Notes: a model not told the origin generated them from the letters alone. DNA of 64,000 nt from Bordetella sp. 02P26C-1 (GCF_009763255.1 NZ_WSJB01000005.1:124001-188000); one strand, 5' to 3'; shown: positions 10,012-19,219, counted from the stretch's first letter. Numbers and translations are program-made.

Positions 10012-10503
10012 TCAGCCCAGCCGGGCGAGCAGCGCAAAGAGCTGCTCACGCTCCGCTGTGCTGAGGCTCGCGCTAATGCGATCATCGTGCGCGCGTACTG
10101 CCTGCGTAATGCTGGCGTGCGCGCGTCGCCCGGCAGCCGTCATCGTCAGCGCATACGCGCGCTTGTCCTCCTTGACCTCGCTGCGCGTGACATAACCCAT
10201 TGCCTCCAGCTGATTCACCAGTTGCACCGCGCCAGACCGCGCGATGCCCAGTATGCGCGCCAGATCCGTCAACTTCAGATCCGGATTCTTCGCCACCAGG
10301 GTGAGCGCCGAAAACCGCTGCGGCGTGATATCCCAAGGCTCCAGCGCCGCCAGAAAATCCTCGTAAATCAAAATCTGCGCGCGCCGGATCGCATAACCCA
10401 CAAGAGAGTCCAGTGCCCCGTAATTCACGCCGGGAACATGAGGGTCAAAAGCCTCGCCACGGGCTTGCGGCCGCCGTGGTCTTGATGCTGAAGCGCTGGA
10501 CAT
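10012..10503 (-). CDS. MarR-family transcriptional regulator
   Basis: A 163-residue winged-helix regulator of the MarR type. It has an N-terminal helix (YGALDSLVGYAIRRAQILIY), then ITPQRFSALTLVAKNPDLKL, the recognition region LARILGIARSGAVQLVNQLE, and the wing GYVTRSEVKEDKRAYALTMT. The ATG at 10503 is preferred to an upstream TTG. It is divergent from the FAD monooxygenase operon. A MarR-style palindrome at 10605-10623 in the shared region is the likely operator, so the operon is probably derepressed by an aromatic ligand. Confidence 0.9.
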   Translation of the reverse strand: MSSASASRPRRPQARGEAFDPHVPGVNYGALDSLVGYAIRRAQILIYEDFLAALEPWDITPQRFSALTLVAKNPDLKLTDLARILGIARSGAVQLVNQLEAMGYVTRSEVKEDKRAYALTMTAAGRRAHASITQAVRAHDDRISASLSTAEREQLFALLARLG

Positions 10504-10604
10504 AATTACATGCAAAATACAAAGGACCTACACACTACCGCAGACGCGCGGCGTGCGCCATCGCGGTTTGCGGGTTAGTCCCAGTGCCGCTCATTCCCGC
10601 GATT

Positions 10605-10623
10605 TTGTTATGGTTCATAACAA
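10605..10623. promoter_or_regulatory. Palindrome, candidate MarR operator
   Basis: TTGTTAT at 10605-10611 and ATAACAA at 10617-10623 are perfect 7-bp arms around a 5-bp centre. The size (about 19 bp) and the TTG...CAA ends are typical of MarR-family operators. The site lies 47 bp upstream of the monooxygenase ATG and 101 bp upstream of the marR start, placed to control both. Confidence 0.6.
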
Positions 10624-10670
10624 TATAAGATTCAAACAAGCATGCCCTACCCGCATGCTGGAGTGAGGCT

Positions 10671-11933
10671 ATGAATATCGTAATCGCCGGCGGCGGCATT
10701 GGAGGGCTGACGCTCGCTTTGATGCTGCATGCAAGAGGCATTCCATGCCGCGTCTATGAAAGCACCCAGACGCTGCGCCCCTTGGGCGTGGGCATCAATT
10801 TGCTGCCACACGCCGTCAATGAGCTCGAACCCCTGGGATTGCTCGACGCGCTGGCAGCGCGCGGAATCCAGACATCCGAGCTGCACTACTACAACAAGCT
10901 TGGCCAACCGATCTGGCGCGAGCCGCGCGGTCTGAATGCGGGTTATCCGCTGCCGCAATTTTCCATCCACCGGGGCGAACTGCAGATCCTGCTCGCAGAA
11001 ACAGTACGCGCGCGCCTGGGCGAAGACGCGATCGTCACGGGCATGGTGCTGGAGTCCGCCGAGCAAGACGGCGCCACGGCGCGCGCGCATTTTCGCAGCC
11101 GCCATGACGGCCAGCTGCATACCGTGACGGGAGATGCGGTGATCGGCGCCGATGGCATTCATTCCGCGCTGCGTAAACAGTTCTACCCCACCGGCGACGA
11201 GCCACGTTTCTCGGGCCGGATGCTATGGCGTGCCGTGACCGAGGCCGATCCGTATCTTGACGGCCGCACTATGTTCATGGCGGGGCACCAGGACCAGAAA
11301 TTCGTTTGCTATCCCATTTCGGCTCCTTTGCATCGCCAGGGCCGCTCGCTGATTAATTGGATCGCCGAGCTCGCCATCCCGGATGCCACGCTGCCCGCCA
11401 CGGACTGGAACCGCAGCGTGGATAAATCTGTCTTCGCCGATAAATTCGCGGACTGGCGTTGGGACTGGATCGACATTCCATCCATCATCGATGGCGCGCA
11501 GGCAATCTACGAATTCCCGCTAGTGGACCGCGATCCGCTGCCACGTTGGACCAAGGGGCGCATGACCCTGTTGGGCGATGCCGCGCACCCGATGTATCCC
11601 ATCGGGTCAAACGGATCGGCACAAGCCATACTGGATGCGCGCTGCCTGGCCGATTGCCTGGCGCAAGTGCGCCAAGGCGCGCTGCGCGGTTTGGAGACCG
11701 CCTTGCTGGAATACGAGGCAGAACGTCTGCCGCGTACGGCGGGCATCGTGCTGCGCAATCGCTTGAACGGCCCCGAGCAGGTCATGCAAATGGCCGAAGA
11801 CCGCGCCCCCGACGGCTTTGCCCACATCAACGACATCATTCCGCAAGAGACCTTGCAAGCCATCTCGCTACGATATAAACAACTGGCGGGCTTTGACCCC
11901 GCCGCGTTACGCCGATCCACCGGAGCAACATGA
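10671..11933 (+). CDS. FAD-dependent monooxygenase (salicylate hydroxylase-like)
   Basis: A 420-residue group A flavoprotein hydroxylase, expected to hydroxylate an aromatic ring using NAD(P)H and O2. The FAD-binding GxGxxG motif is at residues 7-12 (IVIAGGGIGGLTLAL). The DG motif VIGADGIHSALRKQ is near 160, and the second FAD motif is TLLGDAAHPMYPIGSNG near 300. Its gene overlaps the DUF3237 gene by 4 bp (ATGA) and a Bug receptor follows, which suggests uptake and ring oxidation of one compound. The substrate is not identifiable. Confidence 0.9.
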   Translation: MNIVIAGGGIGGLTLALMLHARGIPCRVYESTQTLRPLGVGINLLPHAVNELEPLGLLDALAARGIQTSELHYYNKLGQPIWREPRGLNAGYPLPQFSIHRGELQILLAETVRARLGEDAIVTGMVLESAEQDGATARAHFRSRHDGQLHTVTGDAVIGADGIHSALRKQFYPTGDEPRFSGRMLWRAVTEADPYLDGRTMFMAGHQDQKFVCYPISAPLHRQGRSLINWIAELAIPDATLPATDWNRSVDKSVFADKFADWRWDWIDIPSIIDGAQAIYEFPLVDRDPLPRWTKGRMTLLGDAAHPMYPIGSNGSAQAILDARCLADCLAQVRQGALRGLETALLEYEAERLPRTAGIVLRNRLNGPEQVMQMAEDRAPDGFAHINDIIPQETLQAISLRYKQLAGFDPAALRRSTGAT

Positions 11934-12400
11934 TGACGACGCCCACCGCCCCCTTGCTGGAACACATCGCCACCTTGCACGTCTATGTGGGTCCACCACA
12001 AGAAGTGGGCGAGACGCCTAGCGGCCGCCGCCGCATCATCCCCATCCTGGGCGGGAATGTCTCCGGCCCGCTGCTCAACGGCACGATCTTACCGGGCGGG
12101 GCGGATTTTCAATCGGTACGTTCGGCGACCTACACCGATATCCAGGCACGCTATGTGATCGAGACGACCGAGGGCCATCGCGTCTATGTCGAGAACACTG
12201 GCATCCGCACATGTAGCGCGGAAGACACCGCGAAGCTCGCGCAAGGCGAAGCCGTGGACCCCGCTCGCGTTTACTTTCGTACCTACCCGCGATTTGAAAC
12301 CGCTGCGCCCGAGCTGGCTTGGTTGCAAGAGCAACTATTCGTGGGCACCGGCGCGCGCTACCCAGATCATGTAGAACTGAATTTTTATCGAGTGGGTTAA
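11930..12400 (+). CDS. DUF3237 domain-containing protein
   Basis: A 156-residue single-domain beta-barrel protein of the DUF3237 family: GRRRIIPILGGNVSGP, GTILPGGADFQSVR and ARYVIETTEGHRVYVENTG are the family core. Members lie beside flavin monooxygenases and aromatic catabolic genes, and none is well characterised biochemically. The start codon overlaps the monooxygenase stop (ATGA), so the two are translationally coupled. It may act on the unstable product of that enzyme, which is inference from context only. Confidence 0.85.
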   Translation: MMTTPTAPLLEHIATLHVYVGPPQEVGETPSGRRRIIPILGGNVSGPLLNGTILPGGADFQSVRSATYTDIQARYVIETTEGHRVYVENTGIRTCSAEDTAKLAQGEAVDPARVYFRTYPRFETAAPELAWLQEQLFVGTGARYPDHVELNFYRVG

Positions 12401-12512
12401 CCGGGCTGATACCCCAAACCGCGATCACTGCTACCACCACGCCACTTCTTCATCTCAACACCTATAGCAGCCAGCAAAGTACTGGCTATCTCACTTGCTA
12501 CGGAGACACATC

Positions 12513-13478
12513 ATGCGATCCCCTTTGCGCCGACTGCTCGTTACGGCCTTGCTGTGCTTGCCCACCGTCGTGCTGGCCGACTATCCGAATGGACCGGTAC
12601 GTCTCAACGTCGGTTTCCCGCCAGGAACCGGCCCTGACATCGTGGCACGCACGCTTTCCCAACAGCTGGGCGAGCGGCTAAAACAAAGCGTTGTGGTGGA
12701 AAACCGCGCCGGCGCGGGCGGGCAGATCGCCGCGCAGGCCGTGGCCCGTAGCCCGGCGGATGGCCAAACCCTGTTGTTGGGAGAAGTGGGTTCGATCAGC
12801 ATCTCACCGGCCACGTACGACAACCTGAACTACGATCCGGCCAAAGACTTCGCACCGATTTCCGAAGTCGTGCGCGCGGATTTCGCACTGGTGGTGCCGG
12901 CGGATTCGCCCTACAAGACACTCGCTGATTTCGTCAAAGCGGGCAAGGACGCAAAAGACCGCGTCAACTTTGGCACCTTTGGCGCGGGAACACCGGGGCA
13001 TTTTGGCGCAGAACTGTTCGCGCGCGAAACAGGCATGAAGATCGAGCCTGTGCACTACCGCTCCACTGGCGACGCCGTCACCGCACTCGTGTCTGGCAAC
13101 GTGCAAGCTGCGTTTGTCACGACCGCGTTGGCGGCGCCCCAGGTGCAAGGCGGCAAGATGCGCGCGCTCGCCATCACGGGCGCCAAACCCTCGGATGCCC
13201 TGCCCGGCGTTCCGACCTTTGCTCAGGAAGGTCACGACAAGGTGGATTTCGGCGCGTGGTTCGCACTGTTCGCACCGGCAGGCACGCCGGACGCGGTACT
13301 TGATCGCCTGCAGAAAGAAAGTGCCGCCGCGCTGCAAGCGCCAGAGGCCGCCCGGACGTTGAAGGACGCGGGTTTCATCGTGGTCGCCTCCAGCCGCGAG
13401 GATCTCAAGAAACTGCTCGATAGCGAGGCGAAGCGTTGGTCCGAGGTGGTGAAGGCAACGGGCTTCAAGGCGAACTAG
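12513..13478 (+). CDS. Bug-family (tripartite tricarboxylate transporter type) periplasmic binding protein
   Basis: A 321-residue secreted receptor. The ATG at 12513 behind CGGAGA gives a clean signal peptide (RRLLVTALLCLPTVVLA, cleavage before DYPNGPV). An upstream in-frame TTG would add six residues and is not needed. Bug hallmarks are VGFPPGTGPDIVARTLSQQL, VVENRAGAGGQIAAQAVARS and NYDPAKDFAPISEV. Bug proteins bind carboxylates or aromatic acids and mostly lack dedicated TctAB membrane subunits, as here. It is likely the substrate scout of the monooxygenase/DUF3237 operon. Confidence 0.92.
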   Translation: MRSPLRRLLVTALLCLPTVVLADYPNGPVRLNVGFPPGTGPDIVARTLSQQLGERLKQSVVVENRAGAGGQIAAQAVARSPADGQTLLLGEVGSISISPATYDNLNYDPAKDFAPISEVVRADFALVVPADSPYKTLADFVKAGKDAKDRVNFGTFGAGTPGHFGAELFARETGMKIEPVHYRSTGDAVTALVSGNVQAAFVTTALAAPQVQGGKMRALAITGAKPSDALPGVPTFAQEGHDKVDFGAWFALFAPAGTPDAVLDRLQKESAAALQAPEAARTLKDAGFIVVASSREDLKKLLDSEAKRWSEVVKATGFKAN

Positions 13479-13585
13479 CCATTGGCTCGGGGCATGGCTG
13501 GCTGAATTCCCCAACTAGCCCCATGCACGGGTCAAAACGCCTGGATCGTGCGCCACGTGCGGTGACTGTACTAGGCCGATAGCCA

Positions 13586-13620
13586 ATAAAAACGCCCCGG
13601 ATCTTTGCCGACCGGGGCGT
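13586..13620 (-). terminator. Intrinsic terminator of htpG (possibly bidirectional)
   Basis: ACGCCCCGG at 13592-13600 pairs with CCGGGGCGT at 13612-13620. Read on the minus strand, the stem is followed by TTTTTATTGG, giving a good terminator 37 bp past the htpG stop. The hairpin could also slow transcripts from the convergent Bug gene. Confidence 0.85.
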
Positions 13621-13656
13621 CTCGTTATCCACGCTGCGCAATGCAGCGTGCATCCT

Positions 13657-15561
13657 TTACTTCAGCAGCAACGCATTCAAACGCTTCACAAACGCCGCCG
13701 GATCCGCGATCTGCGCGCCCTCGGCCAGCAAGGCCTGATCGAGCAACAAGCGCGCCCACTGATCGAAGTCGGTATCACTCGCATCACGCACACGCGCGAT
13801 CAAGGCGTGCTCGGGGTTGATTTCCAGCACGGGTTTGACGTCCGGCGCTTCCTGCCCGGCGGCCTTGAGCATACGCAGCAGATGCGGGCTCAGTTCATTC
13901 TGACCCACCACCACGCAAGCCGGCGAATCCACCAGACGCAGCGTGACACGCACGTCCTTGACCTGATCTTTCAGCGTTTCCTTCAGGCGCTCGACCAGCG
14001 GCTTGAAGCTTTCTTCGACTTCCTCCTGGCGTTTCTTTTCTTCCTCGTCCGCCAGCTCGGCCAGATCCAGGCCACCCTTGGCCACGGACACCAGCGACTT
14101 GCCATCGAACTCGCGCAGGTACGACAACATCCATTCATCCACGCGGTCGGAGAGCAGCAGGACCTCGATGCCCTTCTTGCGGAAGATCTCCAGGTGCGGG
14201 CTGTTGCTCGCGGCGGCGAAGGTGTCGGCCGTGACGTAGTAGATCTTGTCCTGACCTTCCTTCATGCGCGACACGTAGTCGGCAAAGGACACGTTCTGAA
14301 TGGCCTCGCCCGTATGCGTGGACGCAAAGCGCAGCAGCTTGGCGATGCGTTCCAGGTTGGCGCGGTCCTCGCCCGTGCCCTCTTTCAGCACCTGACCGAA
14401 TTCCGTCCAGAACGTGGCGTAATCCTCGGGCTTGTTCTCGGCGAGGTCTTCCAGCAAGGACAAGATGCGCTTGGCCGAGCCCTCGCGGATCGCGCGCACA
14501 TCGCGGCTTTCTTGCAGGATCTCGCGCGAAACGTTCAGCGGCAGATCCGCCGAATCGATCACCCCGCGTACAAAACGCAGATACGACGGCAGCAGCTGCT
14601 CGGCGTCATCCATGATGAAAACACGCTTGACGTAGAGCTTCACCCCACGGCGCGCATCGCGATCCCACAGATCGAAGGGCGCGTGTTTCGGGATATACAG
14701 CAGTTGCGTGTATTCGCTGCGGCCTTCGACGCGGTTATGCGTCCAGGCCAGCGGGTCGTCATAGTCGTGCGAGACGGTCTTATAGAACTCGCGATACTGC
14801 TCTTCGGTCACATCGCTCTTGTTACGCGTCCACAGGGCGTTGGCTTGGTTGACGGTTTCGAGTTCTTCGGTCTTGACCTGTTCGCTCTTTTCCGAATCCC
14901 AGTCTTCCTTGAACATGCGGATCGGCAAAGAGATGTGATCGGAATAGCGACGCAGGATCTCGCGCAGCTTCCAGCCGTTCAGGAACTCGTCCTCATCGGC
15001 GCGCAGATGCAGCGTGACATCGGTGCCACGGGTGGCCTTATCCGCCGAGGCAATGCTGAACTCGCCTTGACCGTCCGACTCCCAGCGGATCGCCTCGCTC
15101 TCTGCGGCGCCGGCGCGGCGGCTGACGACCGTGACCTTGTCCGCAACGATGAACGACGAGTAAAAACCCACGCCGAACTGACCAATCAGCTGTGCGTCTT
15201 TCTGCTTGTCGCCGGTCAGCTGCGAGAAGAACTCCCGCGTGCCCGAACGCGCGATCGTACCCAGGTTGGCGATCGCCTCGTCCCGCGACAGACCGATACC
15301 GTTATCCGAAATCGTGATCGTGCGCGCCGCCTTGTCGAAGTCCACGCGGATCGCCAGTTCGCTATCGCCCTCCATCAGCTCGGGGCGGTCAATCGCCTCG
15401 AAACGCAGCTTGTCGCAAGCGTCCGACGCGTTAGAGACCAGCTCGCGCAGGAAAATTTCCTTGTTACTGTAGAGCGAGTGGATCATCAGGTGCAGCAGCT
15501 GCTTCACCTCGGCCTGGAATCCCAGGGTTTCAGACGTGGAAGACGTGGCGGTTTGGCTCAT
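13657..15561 (-). CDS. htpG: Chaperone HtpG (Hsp90 family)
   Basis: Bacterial Hsp90, an ATP-dependent dimeric chaperone. From the ATG at 15561 ([20 protein letters not shown]) the protein is 634 residues, the usual length. An upstream ATG-like start would add about 36 poorly conserved residues and is rejected. GHKL motifs are present: [32 protein letters not shown] and [15 protein letters not shown]. The middle-domain [10 protein letters not shown] carries the catalytic Arg region. A sigma-32-type promoter lies about 110 bp upstream and an intrinsic terminator follows. A long ORF on the opposite strand is only its mirror. Confidence 0.97.
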   Translation of the reverse strand: MSQTATSSTSETLGFQAEVKQLLHLMIHSLYSNKEIFLRELVSNASDACDKLRFEAIDRPELMEGDSELAIRVDFDKAARTITISDNGIGLSRDEAIANLGTIARSGTREFFSQLTGDKQKDAQLIGQFGVGFYSSFIVADKVTVVSRRAGAAESEAIRWESDGQGEFSIASADKATRGTDVTLHLRADEDEFLNGWKLREILRRYSDHISLPIRMFKEDWDSEKSEQVKTEELETVNQANALWTRNKSDVTEEQYREFYKTVSHDYDDPLAWTHNRVEGRSEYTQLLYIPKHAPFDLWDRDARRGVKLYVKRVFIMDDAEQLLPSYLRFVRGVIDSADLPLNVSREILQESRDVRAIREGSAKRILSLLEDLAENKPEDYATFWTEFGQVLKEGTGEDRANLERIAKLLRFASTHTGEAIQNVSFADYVSRMKEGQDKIYYVTADTFAAASNSPHLEIFRKKGIEVLLLSDRVDEWMLSYLREFDGKSLVSVAKGGLDLAELADEEEKKRQEEVEESFKPLVERLKETLKDQVKDVRVTLRLVDSPACVVVGQNELSPHLLRMLKAAGQEAPDVKPVLEINPEHALIARVRDASDTDFDQWARLLLDQALLAEGAQIADPAAFVKRLNALLLK

Positions 15562-15667
15562 AGTTTTAGCGGTCAGAAAAACAAGAGTGAAAATGGCGGT
15601 TTCCGGCGGCTGGCCCGAAGACTTACCTCGAGGGCTCAGCCGCGACGGAATCCGAGAAACCCCATTC

Positions 15668-15695
15668 ACATGGGGGTCGCCGGTGGGTTTTCAAG
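15668..15695 (-). promoter_or_regulatory. Heat-shock (sigma-32) promoter of htpG
   Basis: On the minus strand CTTGAAAA (15695-15688) is followed after 12 bp by CCCCATGT (15675-15668). These match the RpoH consensus CTTGAAA / CCCCATNT closely. The predicted start of transcription is about 100 bp before the htpG ATG, as expected for a heat-shock gene. Confidence 0.85.
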
Positions 15696-15774
15696 ACCCT
15701 GGCGGGAGGGCTGCGGCGGGAGCCGTTAAAATTCCGCAAATTCCTCTCTCGCCGCCTGTGCGGCAACTCCTTTC

Positions 15775-17169
15775 ATGCAATCCCCTGACTTAGCCGCTAC
15801 AGCTCGTCCGGCCTCCGGCGCGGACACCCCTACTCACGACCTCGTTTATGGCCCGAATGATCGGCCATCGCCCCCGGTTGCCTTTGTCGCCGCGCTGCAG
15901 CACCTGCTGGCGATCCTGGTGCCGATCGTCACGCCGGGTCTGTTGATCTGCCAGGCGCTGGGCGTCAGTTCGCGCGACACCACCTTGATCGTCTCGATGT
16001 CGCTGGTGGTCTCGGGTATTGCCACATATATGCAGTGCCGCCGTTTCGGCCCGCTGGGCGCGGGGCTGCTGATCGTGCAGGGGACAAGCTTTAATTTTGT
16101 CGTGCCGCTGATTGCGGGCGGCTCGGCGATGGTCAAGACGGGCACCCCCGTGGAAACGGTGCTGGCCACCATGTTCGGCGTCGTGATCGCCGGGTCCTTT
16201 GTCGAGATCGCCATCAGCCGGGTCCTGCCCTTTGTAAAGCGGCTGATCACGCCGTTGGTGACCGGCATCGTGGTGCTGCTGATCGGTTTGACGCTGATTA
16301 AAGTGGGTTTGATCAGCATGGGCGGCGGCTATTCGGCCATGGGCGATGGCACCTTTGCCAGCGGGGAAAACCTGATTCTGTCCGGGCTGGTGCTGGGCAC
16401 CATCATTTTGCTCAACCGCCTGCCGGTGCTGTGGATACGCAGCACCGCGCTGGTGATTGCGCTGATCGTGGGGTATATCGCGGCGGCGTATATGGGACGG
16501 CTGGATTTCACCGGTGCGCGCGAGGCGGCGCTGTTTCAGATTCCGGTGCCGTTGCATTTCGGGCTGGGCTTTTCCTGGTCGCTGTTTGTGCCGATGTTGA
16601 TCATCTATCTGGTGACTTCATTGGAAGCGATTGGCGATGTGACGGCGACGAGCAAGGTGTCGAAGCAGCCGGTCGAAGGGCCAGTGTGGATGCAGCGGAT
16701 CAAGGGCGGCGTGCTGGTCAACGGCGTGAATTCGTTGCTGGCGGGGATTTTTAATACGTTTCCCAGCTCGGTTTTCGCGCAGAACAATGGTGTCATTCAG
16801 CTGACCGGGATCGCCAGCCGCCATGTTGGCATCTGGATTGCCGGGATGCTGGTGGTGCTGGGTCTGTTCCCCGCCGTGGCGGGCGCGCTGCAGGCGGTGC
16901 CCGAGCCCGTGCTGGGTGGTGCCGCGATGGTAATGTTTGGCGCTGTCGCGGCGGCCGGGATCAATATCCTGGCCGGGATTCAGCTGGATCGGCGCGCGCT
17001 GCTGGTGATCGCGGTATCGCTGGCCTTGGGGCTGGGGGTGTCGCAGGTGCCCGAGATTCTGTCGCATCTGCCGCGTGGGTTGAGCAGCGTGCTGGAGTCG
17101 GGCGTGGCGACTGGCGGGATTTGTGCGCTGGTGATGAATTGGTTCTTGCCGGAGAAGAGCCGGGCGTAA
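15775..17169 (+). CDS. NCS2 nucleobase:cation symporter (uracil/xanthine/urate permease family)
   Basis: A 464-residue inner-membrane permease with about 12-14 hydrophobic segments. The NAT signature QNNGVIQLTG is near residue 342 and LEAIGDVTATSKV near 285 carries the substrate-binding acidic residue. AGLQHLLAI-like sequence (AALQHLLAILVPIVTPGLL) marks the first helix. The family takes up xanthine, urate or uracil with H+ or Na+, and the motif context (QNNG with TG) fits the xanthine/urate branch better than UraA. It is divergent from htpG and converges on the lipoprotein gene with a 4-bp gap. Confidence 0.92.
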   Translation: MQSPDLAATARPASGADTPTHDLVYGPNDRPSPPVAFVAALQHLLAILVPIVTPGLLICQALGVSSRDTTLIVSMSLVVSGIATYMQCRRFGPLGAGLLIVQGTSFNFVVPLIAGGSAMVKTGTPVETVLATMFGVVIAGSFVEIAISRVLPFVKRLITPLVTGIVVLLIGLTLIKVGLISMGGGYSAMGDGTFASGENLILSGLVLGTIILLNRLPVLWIRSTALVIALIVGYIAAAYMGRLDFTGAREAALFQIPVPLHFGLGFSWSLFVPMLIIYLVTSLEAIGDVTATSKVSKQPVEGPVWMQRIKGGVLVNGVNSLLAGIFNTFPSSVFAQNNGVIQLTGIASRHVGIWIAGMLVVLGLFPAVAGALQAVPEPVLGGAAMVMFGAVAAAGINILAGIQLDRRALLVIAVSLALGLGVSQVPEILSHLPRGLSSVLESGVATGGICALVMNWFLPEKSRA

Positions 17170-17173
17170 CGGC

Positions 17174-17629
17174 CTATCTCTTTGCGATTGCCCGGGCTTG
17201 TGTGTCGCGCAGGCGGTATTCCAGGACGGTATAAGGGATACCGCCATCGGGCTTGCGGCGCACGATGACCACGCCCGGTTCGCTGATCAGGGAATATTCC
17301 CCGTCGTTGTTGAAATCGCCGTCGCATAGGACGACCTGGAGTTCGCGGGCAGTGCCGCCGCCTAGTGCCGCGCCCGTGTAAATCTGGTCGCACTGGGCGA
17401 TCTGCTTAACGTGGTCGCGGCCTTCGATCACATGCAACTCGAGCACCGCTCGGCCGCTGCCCGGCCCACGTAGGGTGTTTCCGCTGGTTTTGGGCGCCAG
17501 ATAGGCGACGGGGCCGGTGGCCTCTGCTGTAGCGGGGGCCTTGGGTGAGGTCGAGCAGGCGCCCAGCATCAGCGTTGCCAACCCGGCCAGAGCAAAGCGG
17601 CGTGGTGACATCAATGTGCTGCGCGTCAT
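17174..17629 (-). CDS. Small lipoprotein of unknown function
   Basis: A protein of about 151 residues from the ATG at 17629 (MTRSTLMSPRRFALAGLATL). A start at 17611 is also possible. Twin-Arg-like charge is followed by a hydrophobic stretch and the lipobox LGACS, so the mature protein is lipid-anchored. The mature part has CDQIYTGAALGG and VVLCDGDFNNDGEYSLISEP, with two Cys that may pair and a DxNNDGE loop reminiscent of Ca2+-binding turns. It ends in IPYTVLEYRLRDTQARAIAK. I do not recognise the family, but homologues are common in this bacterial group. Confidence 0.75.
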   Translation of the reverse strand: MTRSTLMSPRRFALAGLATLMLGACSTSPKAPATAEATGPVAYLAPKTSGNTLRGPGSGRAVLELHVIEGRDHVKQIAQCDQIYTGAALGGGTARELQVVLCDGDFNNDGEYSLISEPGVVIVRRKPDGGIPYTVLEYRLRDTQARAIAKR

Positions 17630-17841
17630 AGTCGTTGAAGTTGTAGGTGAACCGGCGTGGCGTTGAGCGGTCGGCGGTGATGGAGAAACGACGGGATATC
17701 CGGGATCTATGTCCGGCTTTATCCAGTGCGCGAGCCCTGGACCGTCAGGTAGACGTCGCGGGCACCACACCGCCAGAAGCGAAAGGATTCTACTGCGACC
17801 GGTGCAACGTTAGATGTCTTCAGGCGAAAAATTAAAGGGAT

Positions 17842-17870
17842 CTGACTTTTTTGAAAAAGCAGCATATAAT
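17842..17870 (+). promoter_or_regulatory. Promoter of tRNA-Leu
   Basis: CTGACT at 17842-17847 (close to TTGACA), a 17-bp spacer and a perfect TATAAT at 17865-17870 form a strong sigma-70 promoter. It ends 53 bp before the tRNA. The insertion of the island downstream leaves this promoter and the tRNA intact. Confidence 0.8.
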
Positions 17871-17923
17871 CGCTGTCTTCGCATCTCCCGCAGTTAGTCA
17901 TCAGACTATCTCGCGACCTCCTA

Positions 17924-18008
17924 GCCCGGGTGGTGAAATTGGTAGACGCAGGGGACTCAAAATCCCCCGCCGCAAGGCGTGCCGGTTCGATTCCGGCCCC
18001 GGGCACCA
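17924..18008 (+). tRNA. tRNA-Leu (anticodon CAA)
   Basis: An 85-nt tRNA with encoded CCA. The acceptor stem GCCCGGG pairs with CCCGGGC before ACCA. The anticodon stem GGGGA/TCCCC encloses the loop CTCAAAA, giving anticodon CAA (reads UUG). The long class II variable arm (CGCCGCAAGGCG) and the T arm CCGGTTCGATTCCGG are as expected for leucine. Its 3' 54 bp are the attachment site of the genomic island and are restored exactly by the island end. Confidence 0.97.
17955..18008 (+). repeat. attL: 54-bp direct repeat in the 3' half of tRNA-Leu
   Basis: The 54 bp from the anticodon loop to the CCA end are identical to 43556-43609. Sequence identity breaks at both sides (17954 G versus 43555 A; 18009 G versus 43610 C). 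Tyrosine integrases of islands typically recombine within the anticodon or T arm of such a repeat. Confidence 0.95.
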
Positions 18009-18092
18009 GTCTAAATTTCCTCGTATTTACAGGCATTTAGCTGGATTCAAAGCCTCTCCCCGTCTCTGGGGGATTTTCCAAGTTTGTGAGCC

Positions 18093-18112
18093 AGGTACAG
18101 TTTCAGTACAGT
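18093..18112 (+). promoter_or_regulatory. Candidate arm-type integrase binding sites, left end
   Basis: AGGTACAGT at 18093-18101 and CAGTACAGT at 18104-18112 are spaced 11 bp apart, just before the integrase gene. The same AGGTACAGT word occurs near the right end at 43428-43436. A shared word near both ends of an island is what arm-type integrase (or excisionase) sites would look like. Confidence 0.45.
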
Positions 18113-18151
18113 GGCGAAGCACCGCGTGCATTTTCCGGAGCTTTCAAACAC

Positions 18152-19219
18152 ATGGCTACTATCGTTAAGACATCCTCGGGCACTTGGAAAGCGCTCATTC
18201 GGAAGACCGGCTGGCCAACCACGGCCAAAACATTTCGCACCAAGCGCGACGCGGAGGACTGGGCACGCCGCACGGAAGACGAGATGGTGCGCGGCGTGTA
18301 TATCCAGCGCGCGCCGGCGGAACGCATGACTGTAGAAGCAGCCCTGACCCGTTACCTCAAAGAAGTCACGCCAACCAAACGCGCCTCAACGCAGACAGGA
18401 GAACACAAGAAAGCGCAAGTTCTGATCAGGCACCTTGGCAAATACTCGCTGGCCGCCCTCAACGCTGAAATCGTTGCCCAGTTCCGCGACACTCGGCTAG
18501 CGGGAGATGCTGACGATAGCGGCAAGATCATTCCGCGCAGCAACAACACAGTACGCCTGGAACTAGCACTCCTCAGCCACCTGTTCACTGTAGCAATCAA
18601 GGAATGGGGTATAGGCCTCCCCTCCAACCCTGTAGCCAATATTCGCAGACCGTCTCCTGGTGCGGGGCGAAATCGACGGCTGACACCAGCAGAGAATAAC
18701 CGTCTGTTGGCGGCCGTAGATGCGTACTCGAATCCGATGTTTAGCTGGATCGTTCGTATTGCTTTGGAAACGGGGATGCGGCTATCGGAGATCGGCGGGT
18801 TGCGGCTTGGCCAGGTTGACTTGCAGAAGCGAATCGTAAGGCTGGACATCACCAAAAACTCATCCCCCCGAACTGTACCTTTGACAAGAGCAGCTACAGT
18901 CGCCTTTCAATCGGCCATCAACAATCCAATTCGGCCAGCTGAGACAGATCTAGTATTCTTTGGTGAGCCGGGGCGAGACGGTCTGCGAAGACCTTATTTG
19001 TTTGACAAGGCGTGGACTGATGCAAAGAAAGCCGCTGGCTTGGTGAATTTCCGATTCCATGACCTGCGACACGAAGCTGTTAGCCGATTAGTGGAAGCAG
19101 GGCTATCAGATCAAGAAGTGGCCGCAATCAGCGGGCACAAGTCTATGCAAATGCTGAAACGGTATACGCATTTGCGGGCTGAGGATTTGGTAGAAAAGCT
19201 GGATAAGCTTGGGTCATAA
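18152..19219 (+). CDS. int: Tyrosine-type site-specific integrase
   Basis: A 355-residue phage-type integrase from the ATG at 18152 (MATIVKTSSGTWKALIRKTG), preceded by GGAG. A longer in-frame start adds 22 unlikely residues. An N-terminal arm-binding domain is followed by a core-binding SAM-like domain (residues about 55-160). The catalytic domain carries Arg in GMRLSEIGGLRL, the HDLRHE box, GHKSMQ and the Tyr in LKRYTHL. It lies 143 bp from the tRNA end, reading inward, the normal place for a tRNA-targeting island integrase. Confidence 0.96.
   Translation: MATIVKTSSGTWKALIRKTGWPTTAKTFRTKRDAEDWARRTEDEMVRGVYIQRAPAERMTVEAALTRYLKEVTPTKRASTQTGEHKKAQVLIRHLGKYSLAALNAEIVAQFRDTRLAGDADDSGKIIPRSNNTVRLELALLSHLFTVAIKEWGIGLPSNPVANIRRPSPGAGRNRRLTPAENNRLLAAVDAYSNPMFSWIVRIALETGMRLSEIGGLRLGQVDLQKRIVRLDITKNSSPRTVPLTRAATVAFQSAINNPIRPAETDLVFFGEPGRDGLRRPYLFDKAWTDAKKAAGLVNFRFHDLRHEAVSRLVEAGLSDQEVAAISGHKSMQMLKRYTHLRAEDLVEKLDKLGS

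Noticed and set aside
15562-15669. N-terminal extension of HtpG
   Set aside because: The added 36 residues are not Hsp90-like, and the ATG at 15561 gives the standard length. The extension would also crowd the heat-shock promoter.
13648-15729. A 693-codon ORF on the plus strand opposite htpG
   Set aside because: It is the mirror of a highly biased, GC-rich coding strand. The htpG reading frame has all Hsp90 motifs, a promoter and a terminator, while the opposite ORF has no recognisable domain.
18086-18151. Longer integrase start at 18086
   Set aside because: It would extend coding into the GTACAGT sites. The ATG at 18152 has an RBS and matches the usual start of such integrases.
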